The notes under the pieces: generated by a model
The model's input: the letters and a program-made list of their open reading frames with translations, nothing else
What the model was told of the DNA's origin: nothing
Database searches by the model: none
Assembly (NCBI RefSeq): GCF_029813775.1
Contig: NZ_JARVKW010000015.1
Span: 1-64,000 of the forward strand
Direction of reading: 5' to 3'
From: Streptomyces sp. DH24
GTDB lineage: Bacteria > Actinomycetota > Actinomycetes > Streptomycetales > Streptomycetaceae
DNA: 64,000 nt
Program-made: the position numbers and the translations under genes
Part shown: positions 58,361 through 64,000 of the stretch, one piece after another
Layout of the letters: each line of letters opens with the position of its first letter
Position numbering within the stretch: the stretch's first letter is position 1

Positions 58361-59246
58361 CACGACGACCGCCACCAGGGACGGCGGGAGCGATCTCGCC
58401 GGTCTGGAGGCGGGCCTCGACGCACTGGAGACGGTGCAGCAGGGCCGCACGCCCTTCCGGCAGACGTTCATGGAGAAGATCCTGCCGCCGGTCAGCGCCG
58501 TACTGCTGGTGCTGGTGGTGTGGCAGGGCCTGGTCTCCTTCGGCGTGGTCGACGACCCGTCGAAGCTGCCGGCCCCGGCCGACGTGTGGAACGTGCTCCG
58601 GGACGCCTGGCTGCAGGGCGAACTGCTCGGCTACATCTGGACGAGCGTCTCGCGCGGTCTGCTCGGCTTCCTGTTCGCGCTGGCCATCGGCACGCCGCTG
58701 GGTCTGATCGTGGCACGGGTGAAGTTCGTCCGCGCGGCCATCGGCCCGATCCTGTCCGGTCTGCAGTCGCTGCCGTCGGTGGCGTGGGTGCCGCCGGCCG
58801 TGATCTGGCTGGGCCTGAACAACTCGATGATGTACGCGGTGATCCTGCTGGGCGCGGTCCCGTCGATCGCCAACGGCCTGGTGTCGGGCGTCGACCAGGT
58901 GCCGCCCCTGTTCCTGCGGGCGGGCCGCACCCTGGGCGCCACCGGTCTGAAGGGCACCTGGCACATCACCCTGCCGGCCGCCCTGCCGGGCTATGTGGCG
59001 GGCCTGAAGCAGGGCTGGGCGTTCTCCTGGCGGTCCCTGATGGCCGCCGAGATCATCGCGTCGTTCCCCGACCTCGGGGTGGGGCTCGGCCAGTTGCTGG
59101 AGAACGGCCGCAACGCCTCCGACATGGCCATGGTGTTCGAGGCGATCCTGCTCATCCTGGTCGTCGGCATCGCCATCGACCTGCTGATCTTCAGCCCGCT
59201 GGAGCGCTGGGTGCTGCGCAGCCGCGGTCTGCTGGTGAAGGGCTGA
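58347..59246 (+). CDS. ABC sulfonate-type permease
   Basis: 299 residues with about six membrane helices. The EAA loop is GATGLKGTWHITLPAALPGY. N-terminal part has an extra cytoplasmic stretch. With the lipoprotein and ATPase it makes a SsuABC-like importer. No monooxygenase gene (ssuD type) lies in the window, so desulfonation would need a distant gene or sulfate is released in other ways. Confidence 0.92.
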   Translation: MASTDTTTATRDGGSDLAGLEAGLDALETVQQGRTPFRQTFMEKILPPVSAVLLVLVVWQGLVSFGVVDDPSKLPAPADVWNVLRDAWLQGELLGYIWTSVSRGLLGFLFALAIGTPLGLIVARVKFVRAAIGPILSGLQSLPSVAWVPPAVIWLGLNNSMMYAVILLGAVPSIANGLVSGVDQVPPLFLRAGRTLGATGLKGTWHITLPAALPGYVAGLKQGWAFSWRSLMAAEIIASFPDLGVGLGQLLENGRNASDMAMVFEAILLILVVGIAIDLLIFSPLERWVLRSRGLLVKG

Positions 59247-59254
59247 GGCACGTC

Positions 59255-59992
59255 ATGCGCGAACCGGTCCTGCTCGTCATCGCCCACGGCAGCCGCGACC
59301 CGCGGCACGCCGCGAGCGTGCACGCCCTGGTGCGGCGCGTCCGGTCGCTGCGTCCCGGGCTGCGGGTGGAGACCGGTTTCCTCGACTTCAACGTGCCGTC
59401 CGTGCGGGGCGTCCTGGAGTCCCTGGACGCGCAGGGCGTCCGGGACGTCGTCGCGCTGCCCCTGCTGCTGACGCGGGCCTTCCACGCGAAGGCCGACATC
59501 CCGGCCGTCCTCGCGGACGCGCCGCCGCGGCTGCGGATCCACCAGGCCGACGTGCTCGGCCCGTCCCCGCTGCTGCTGTCGGCCCTGGAGCGGCGTCTGT
59601 ACGCGGCGGGTCTGACGCCCGCCGACAAGTCCTCGACCGGGGTCGTGCTGGCCTCGGCGGGGTCCACCGACCCGGAGGCGATCGCAGTGATCGCTGACAT
59701 CGCGCGGGAGTGGCGGCACACCGGTTGGCGTGCCGTGCGACCTGCGTTCGCCTCCGCATCCCTTCCGCGCACCGAGGACGCGGTCCGGGAACTGCGCGCC
59801 CTCGGCTGCGCACGCGTCGCCGTCGCCCCGTACGTGCTGGCTCCCGGGCGGCTCCCGGACCGCATCGCGCGGGGCGCGGACGGGGCGGACGTGCTGGCGG
59901 ACGTCCTCGGTCCGGCGCCTGAGGTGGCGCGGGTGCTGCTGGAGCGGTACGACGGGGCGCGGGTGCCGCTGGCGGCGGCCGCGAGCGCCTGA
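59255..59992 (+). CDS. sirohydrochlorin chelatase
   Basis: 245 residues, CbiX/SirB-type with two related halves. Metal histidines occur in LLVIAHGSRDPRHAA and LLLTRAFHAKADIP; the second half has GVVLASAGSTDPEA. It inserts Fe2+ (or Co2+) into sirohydrochlorin; placed here it most likely makes siroheme for the sulfite reductase at the start of the operon. It starts eight bases after the permease. Confidence 0.88.
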   Translation: MREPVLLVIAHGSRDPRHAASVHALVRRVRSLRPGLRVETGFLDFNVPSVRGVLESLDAQGVRDVVALPLLLTRAFHAKADIPAVLADAPPRLRIHQADVLGPSPLLLSALERRLYAAGLTPADKSSTGVVLASAGSTDPEAIAVIADIAREWRHTGWRAVRPAFASASLPRTEDAVRELRALGCARVAVAPYVLAPGRLPDRIARGADGADVLADVLGPAPEVARVLLERYDGARVPLAAAASA

Positions 59993-59996
59993 GGGG

Positions 59997-60365
59997 TCAG
60001 TCCCCCGCGCCGAAGAGCGTCCCCTGGTGGAAGTACAGCCGCCAGCCCTCCCGCGTGCGGCGCCACAGGGAACTGCGGTGCGCGCGGCGGCCGCCGGCGT
60101 CCGTGTCGAAGGTCAGGTGGACCAGGTCGGGGGCCAGCCGGACGCCGGTCATGCCGGAGACCGCGGTCGGCGGTTCGCCGGGGTCGGTCTCGTCGAGCAT
60201 GGCCATGATCGACGCGCGGTCCCAGACCCGGCCGGACGCGCCGAACTCGCGGAAGTCCGGGTGCAGCAGGGCGTCCACGCGCTGCCGGGAGCTCCGGACC
60301 CCCGGGTCGAGGAGGGCCAGCTCGCCGTCGATGGCGGCGGCGACGGCTTCGTCGTGCTCAGTCAC
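59997..60365 (-). CDS. NTF2-like/DUF4440 protein
   Basis: 122 residues. The cone-shaped NTF2 fold is suggested by DEAVAAAIDGELALL, ALLHPDFREFGASGRVW and HRSSLWRRTREGWRLYFHQG. The role is unknown; members are isomerases or binding proteins. GTG 60365 overlaps the DUF1697 stop by eight bases, so they are coupled. It converges with the chelatase. Confidence 0.82.
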   Translation of the reverse strand: MTEHDEAVAAAIDGELALLDPGVRSSRQRVDALLHPDFREFGASGRVWDRASIMAMLDETDPGEPPTAVSGMTGVRLAPDLVHLTFDTDAGGRRAHRSSLWRRTREGWRLYFHQGTLFGAGD

Positions 60366-60903
60366 TCGTCAGCTCCACGAGTTTCAGGACGGTGTTCCAG
60401 TTCCGGGTCGTCGCGATCAGGCCCTTGTTGACGCGGGGCTTGGACAGCCGCTCGGCGAGCTTGGAGCGGCCGAGCCCGTCGGGGACGTACAGGTACAGCG
60501 CGCGGTCGCCGAGGCGGAACTCCTCGGGAAGATACGCGGCCCGGTCGATCTCCGCGAAGCGGGCCGCGTCGACCGGCTCCGAGAAGTACGTGACGTGCAG
60601 TTGCCGGCCCTCCAGTTCGGCCGCCGGGAACGGGCAGGCCTCGGCGACCGCCTTCAGATAGGCGTGGTCGCGCACGAGGACGTCGACGCGGAACCCGAAG
60701 TGGCGCTCGATCGCCTCCGTGATCCCGGCGGCCAGGGAGTCCTCGTCGCCGTGGCCGGCCGTGAACACGGCCTGTCCGCTCTGCAGATAGGTGCGCACGC
60801 CGGCGTGGCCGAGGCCTTCCAGGACGGCGCGCAGTTCGGCCATCGGGACCTTCCTGCCGCCCACGTTGATTCCGCGCAGCAGTGCCGCGTACGTCGTCGT
60901 CAT
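60358..60903 (-). CDS. DUF1697 family protein
   Basis: 181 residues. The family signature YAALLRGINVGGRKVPMAEL and QSGQAVF, with C-terminal KPRVNKGLIATTRNWNTVLK, is clear. Function is unknown. A TATGGT box six bases before the ATG suggests a leaderless transcript. First gene of a two-gene unit. Confidence 0.88.
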   Translation of the reverse strand: MTTTYAALLRGINVGGRKVPMAELRAVLEGLGHAGVRTYLQSGQAVFTAGHGDEDSLAAGITEAIERHFGFRVDVLVRDHAYLKAVAEACPFPAAELEGRQLHVTYFSEPVDAARFAEIDRAAYLPEEFRLGDRALYLYVPDGLGRSKLAERLSKPRVNKGLIATTRNWNTVLKLVELTSD

Positions 60904-61275
60904 GCCCACACCATAGGACGGCCGTCGTGCCCCGTGGGGGTGGGCACGACGGCCGGGTCCGGATGCCGGACTGCGCGAAACTCTCGCCGAACCCCCGACG
61001 CGGTTCAACTCCTGCACGCACCTGTGACTGATCCAACACTGGCGGCAAAAGGCGTGGTGGCGGCGGGTGCACCCTGATCTCCCTCCCCGACGGCGGCCGG
61101 TAGATGTAAGGGGCCGCCGTCCTCCCCAGTGCGGAGTTGCCGGGGTCCGGGGGGAGGAGCCGGGCACGCCCCGCTTCACCGGGCAGCACGACGAGACGGC
61201 CTTGTCCGGCCCATACCGTCGAAGCGACAGGCGGCGGCAGGGGGTCGTCGCCGCTCACAAGGGGGCAGGCCCGTC
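60904..61275. promoter_or_regulatory. divergent intergenic region with two hairpins
   Basis: 372 bases. A 13-base-arm inverted repeat GGCCGTCGTGCCC (60920-60932, 60942-60954) covers the -35 side of the DUF1697 promoter. A 10-base-arm repeat GACGGCGGCC...GGCCGCCGTC (61089-61121) lies 155 bases before the MmpL gene. Neither can serve as a needed terminator, so operators or RNA structures are possible. Confidence 0.5.
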
Positions 61276-63534
61276 ATGGGGAACGGAGATACGCGGGTGC
61301 GGGGGCTCGCCGCGCGGGCCGGCGGCTGGAGCGCCCGGCACCGGTGGGCGGCCGTCGGGATATGGGTGCTGTTCGTCGTCCTGGCGATGGGGCTCGGCTC
61401 GGCGGCGGGCCGTGTCGACGTCAAGGACAGTGACCAGTTGTCCGGGGAGACGCACGCGGCCGCCACGATCGTCGAGGACGCGGGCATCGACGAGCCGGCC
61501 GGGGAGACCGTGCTCATCCAGGCGAAGGACCGCTCCCTGAAGGCGACGGACGCCGAGTTCCGGGCCGCCGTGTCCGCGGTCGTCCGGGCGGTGGAGGCGA
61601 CCGGCGAGGTCACGGACGTCACCACCCCGTACGACACGGGCACGATCTCCGAGGACGGCCGCAGCGCGCTGGTGCAGTTCGACATGCGCGGCGAGTCGGA
61701 CACCGCCGGGGAGCGCGTGGAGCCGGTGCTGAAGGCCGTGGAGAAGGTCCGGGAGGACCACGAGGCGCTGCGGATCGAGGAGATCGGCGGCGCCAGCATG
61801 ATGAAGACGTTCGACGACGCGTTCGGGGACGACTTCCGGAAGGCCGAGTACTCCGCGGTGCCGGTGGCCCTCGGCATCCTGCTCATCGCCTTCGGCGCGC
61901 TGGTGGCGGCGCTGCTCCCGGTGGCGCTGGCGATCACCGCGATCATGGCGACGATGGGTCTGATGGGGGTCGTCAGCCATGTGATGCCGATGAGCGAGAC
62001 CGCCAACTCCGTGATGCTGCTGGTGGGTCTGGCCGTGGGCGTCGACTACTGCCTGTTCTACCTGCGCCGTGAGCGCGAGGAGCGGGCGGCGGGCCGGGAC
62101 GCGCAGACGGCCCTGCAGATCGCCGCCGCGACCAGCGGCCGTGCCATCGTCGTCTCGGGTGTCACGGTGTGCGTGGCGATGGCGGGCATGCTGTTCACCG
62201 GTCTCGCCGAGTTCGAGGCGATGGGCCTGGCGTCGCTGATGGTCGTGGCGGTGGCCATGGTCGGTTCCGTGACGGTGCTGCCCGCGCTGCTGTCCCTGCT
62301 CGGCGAGCGGGTCGAGAAGGGCCGCATCCCGTTCCTGCGGCGCCGCAACAAGGCGCACGGCACCGGCGGCGAGAGCCGGTTCTGGACGGCGGTGCTGCGC
62401 CGGGTGCTCGCCCGCCCGGTGATCTCGGTCGTCGTCGCGACCGGCGCGCTGCTGGCGATCGCGGCTCCCGCGGTCGGCATGAAGACCCAGAACCTCACGC
62501 TGGACCAGGAGTTCGGGGACTCGCTGCCCATCGTGCAGACGTACAACCGGGTCAACGACGCCTTCCCGGGCGGCTCGGAGCCGGCCGAGGTGGTCGTCAG
62601 GGCGGCCGACATCAACGCGCCCGAGGTGAAGGGCGCGCTGGCCGACTTCAAGGAGCTGGCGATCAGTTCGGGTGCCTCGCGCGGCCCGGTCGAGATCAAG
62701 CTGCACGACGAGCAGAACGTCGCCTTCGTCTACGTCCCGCTGGTCGGCGGCTCCGACCAGGACGAGGCGGGCGCGAGCCTGGAGAGGCTGCGCGACGAGG
62801 TGCGGCCGGCCACGCTCGGCAAGGTGGACGGTGTCGAGGCGCCGATCACCGGCCAGGTCGCCGGTTCCCACGACTTCAACGAGCAACTGGTCGGCTCCGT
62901 CGTCCCGGTCTTCGTGTTCGTCGTGGTGTTCGCCTTCCTGCTGATGCTGCTGTCGTTCCGCTCGCTGACCGTCGCCATCACGTCGATCGTGCTGAACCTG
63001 CTGTCGGTGGGCGCCGCGTACGGCATCCTCGTCGCCGTCTTCCAGCACGGCTGGGGCGCGTCCCTGGTGGGCGCGGAGGGCGTCGGCGCGATCATCACCT
63101 GGCTGCCGCTGTTCCTCTTCGTGATCCTGTTCGGCCTGTCGATGGACTACCACGTGTTCGTGGTGTCCCGGATCCGCGAGGCACGGCTGCGGGGCCGTAC
63201 GACGAGGGACGCGATCCAGCACGGTGTGGTCACCACGGCCGGGGTCGTCACCAGCGCCGCGGTCATCATGGTCGCCGTGTTCGCGATCTTCGGGACGCTG
63301 TCCATGCAGTCGATGAAGCAGATGGGCGTGGGCCTCGCCGCGGCGGTGCTCATCGACGCGACGATCATCCGGGGTGTGCTGCTCCCGGCGGTGATGGCCC
63401 TGCTGGGCGAGCGCAACTGGTACTTCCCGACGTGGCTGAACCGTCTGCCGGACCTGACGCACGACGAGACGCCGGCGCCGGTGGCTCCCGCGGCGCGGGA
63501 CGACGAGGGCGAGCACGAGCCGGTGAGGGTCTGA
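61276..63534 (+). CDS. MmpL/RND superfamily membrane transporter
   Basis: 752 residues with twelve helices in two RND halves. Each half has a large outside loop and the MMPL motifs GLAVGVDYCLFYLRREREER and FGLSMDYHVFVVSRIREARL with the proton-relay Asp and Tyr. It likely exports a lipid or secondary metabolite. A beta loop with SGETHAAATIVEDAG follows the first helix. ATG 61276 has GGGGG upstream. A strong bidirectional terminator follows at 63548. Confidence 0.92.
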   Translation: MGNGDTRVRGLAARAGGWSARHRWAAVGIWVLFVVLAMGLGSAAGRVDVKDSDQLSGETHAAATIVEDAGIDEPAGETVLIQAKDRSLKATDAEFRAAVSAVVRAVEATGEVTDVTTPYDTGTISEDGRSALVQFDMRGESDTAGERVEPVLKAVEKVREDHEALRIEEIGGASMMKTFDDAFGDDFRKAEYSAVPVALGILLIAFGALVAALLPVALAITAIMATMGLMGVVSHVMPMSETANSVMLLVGLAVGVDYCLFYLRREREERAAGRDAQTALQIAAATSGRAIVVSGVTVCVAMAGMLFTGLAEFEAMGLASLMVVAVAMVGSVTVLPALLSLLGERVEKGRIPFLRRRNKAHGTGGESRFWTAVLRRVLARPVISVVVATGALLAIAAPAVGMKTQNLTLDQEFGDSLPIVQTYNRVNDAFPGGSEPAEVVVRAADINAPEVKGALADFKELAISSGASRGPVEIKLHDEQNVAFVYVPLVGGSDQDEAGASLERLRDEVRPATLGKVDGVEAPITGQVAGSHDFNEQLVGSVVPVFVFVVVFAFLLMLLSFRSLTVAITSIVLNLLSVGAAYGILVAVFQHGWGASLVGAEGVGAIITWLPLFLFVILFGLSMDYHVFVVSRIREARLRGRTTRDAIQHGVVTTAGVVTSAAVIMVAVFAIFGTLSMQSMKQMGVGLAAAVLIDATIIRGVLLPAVMALLGERNWYFPTWLNRLPDLTHDETPAPVAPAARDDEGEHEPVRV

Positions 63535-63547
63535 CCGTCCGGTCACG

Positions 63548-63592
63548 CGGCAGGGCCCGCCGGCTCCGACCTGGAGCCGGCGGGCCCTGCCG
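63548..63592. terminator. 20-bp perfect hairpin, bidirectional terminator
   Basis: Arms 63548-63567 and 63573-63592 pair perfectly with a 5-base loop (GACCT). It sits between the stop codons of the MmpL gene and the leftward glycosyltransferase gene. Confidence 0.9.
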
Positions 63593-63601
63593 TGGTGCCG
63601 G

Positions 63602-64000
63602 TCAGGCGGCGGGCAGTTCGGCCTCGATGAGGTCGGCCGCCCGCCGGGTGCCGCCCTCCTGGGCCATCTCCGCCTGGATGTCCTTCAGCCGGCGGGCCAC
63701 CTCCGGGTCGTCCAGCAGGGCGAGGGCGGTCGAGCGCAGCGTCTCGGCCGTGGCCTCCTCCGTCGGGACGTGCCGGGCGACGCCGAGCGCCTGGAGCATG
63801 TCGGCGTTGCCGAACTGGTCCACCGCCTGCGGTACGGCGATCATCGGCGTGGCCGTCGCCAGGCCCTCCTGGCTGCCGCCCGCGCCGGCGTGGGTGACGA
63901 ACAGGTCGGCCTGCCGCAGGATCGCCAACTGCGGCACCCAGGAGTGGACTTCCGCGTTGGGCGGGATGTCCCCGAGCTCCGCCGGGTCGACGTGCCGGCC
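63602..64000 (-). CDS. MGT-family glycosyltransferase, 3' part
   Basis: Only the C-terminal 132 residues are in the window; the gene continues past 64000. The nucleotide-sugar motif [20 protein letters not shown], followed by [11 protein letters not shown] and [13 protein letters not shown], is that of macrolide-type UDP-glycosyltransferases (GT1). They glycosylate and often inactivate macrolides or other lipophilic acceptors. The aglycone domain cannot be judged. Confidence 0.9.
   Translation of the reverse strand, partial: GRHVDPAELGDIPPNAEVHSWVPQLAILRQADLFVTHAGAGGSQEGLATATPMIAVPQAVDQFGNADMLQALGVARHVPTEEATAETLRSTALALLDDPEVARRLKDIQAEMAQEGGTRRAADLIEAELPAA

Noticed and set aside
63602..63937. 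Glycosyltransferase starting at the internal ATG-like codon 63937
   Set aside because: The frame continues upstream to 64000 with conserved HSWVPQ residues, so the gene is cut by the window edge.

Overview
The window is chromosomal DNA of very high GC content from an actinomycete, almost certainly a Streptomyces. The third codon positions are strongly G/C. Shine-Dalgarno sites are GGAGG-type, mixed with leaderless starts placed 6 to 7 bases after TANNNT boxes. The sulfate-assimilation operon with its leader peptide and the alditol oxidase AldO are typical of the genus. No rRNA, tRNA, phage, integrase, insertion sequence or CRISPR array was found.

Left part (1 to 16.1 kb): an RsbW-type ATPase, a secreted protein, a membrane-anchored HTH protein with a 27-bp coding repeat, a PoxB-type pyruvate oxidase, a degenerate PP2C-like protein, a LuxR/TrmB-type regulator, a DUF456 membrane protein, an alkylation-repair pair (ada-alkA fusion and ogt), the ribosome GTPase RsgA preceded by a tiny ORF with a strong ribosome site, an NCS2 purine permease, an XRE regulator and a SufS-like PLP enzyme.

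Middle (16.1 to 49.8 kb): a sigma-like, zinc-finger, membrane-spanning protein ending in a cellulose-binding CBM2 domain; a radical SAM protein; aldO; a ROK regulator, a permease remnant and a GH2 beta-galactosidase; a His-rich Tat-exported PHP metallohydrolase with a coupled partner; and a polysaccharide block. That block has a DUF2264 protein, a CE12-type rhamnogalacturonan acetylesterase, a GH43-CBM13 exo-galactanase-like enzyme, a Tat-exported GH43 enzyme, a carboxylesterase and a LacI regulator. LacI-type AAGCGCTT operators lie before aldO, before the acetylesterase and in the carboxylesterase/lacI intergenic region. Metabolic, VOC, AraC, YihY and AidB-like acyl-CoA dehydrogenase genes follow, with an AcoR-like GAF regulator.

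Right part (49.8 to 64 kb): a complete assimilatory sulfur operon. In order it has a leader peptide, siroheme sulfite reductase, a 60-residue zinc ribbon, cysH, cysC, cysD, cysN, a sulfonate-type ABC importer (lipoprotein, ATPase, permease) and a sirohydrochlorin chelatase that would supply the siroheme iron step. The genes overlap or nearly touch. An NTF2-like gene, a DUF1697 gene, an MmpL transporter and the 3' part of an MGT-type glycosyltransferase close the window.

Intergenic DNA is unusually rich in short tandem repeats (9, 7, 13, 14, 17 and 72 bp periods). Many 3' ends carry long GC hairpins without U tracts. The most interesting candidate system is the CBM2-bearing sigma/zinc-finger membrane protein, which looks like a polysaccharide sensor. 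No clearly new multi-gene system could be proven from sequence alone.
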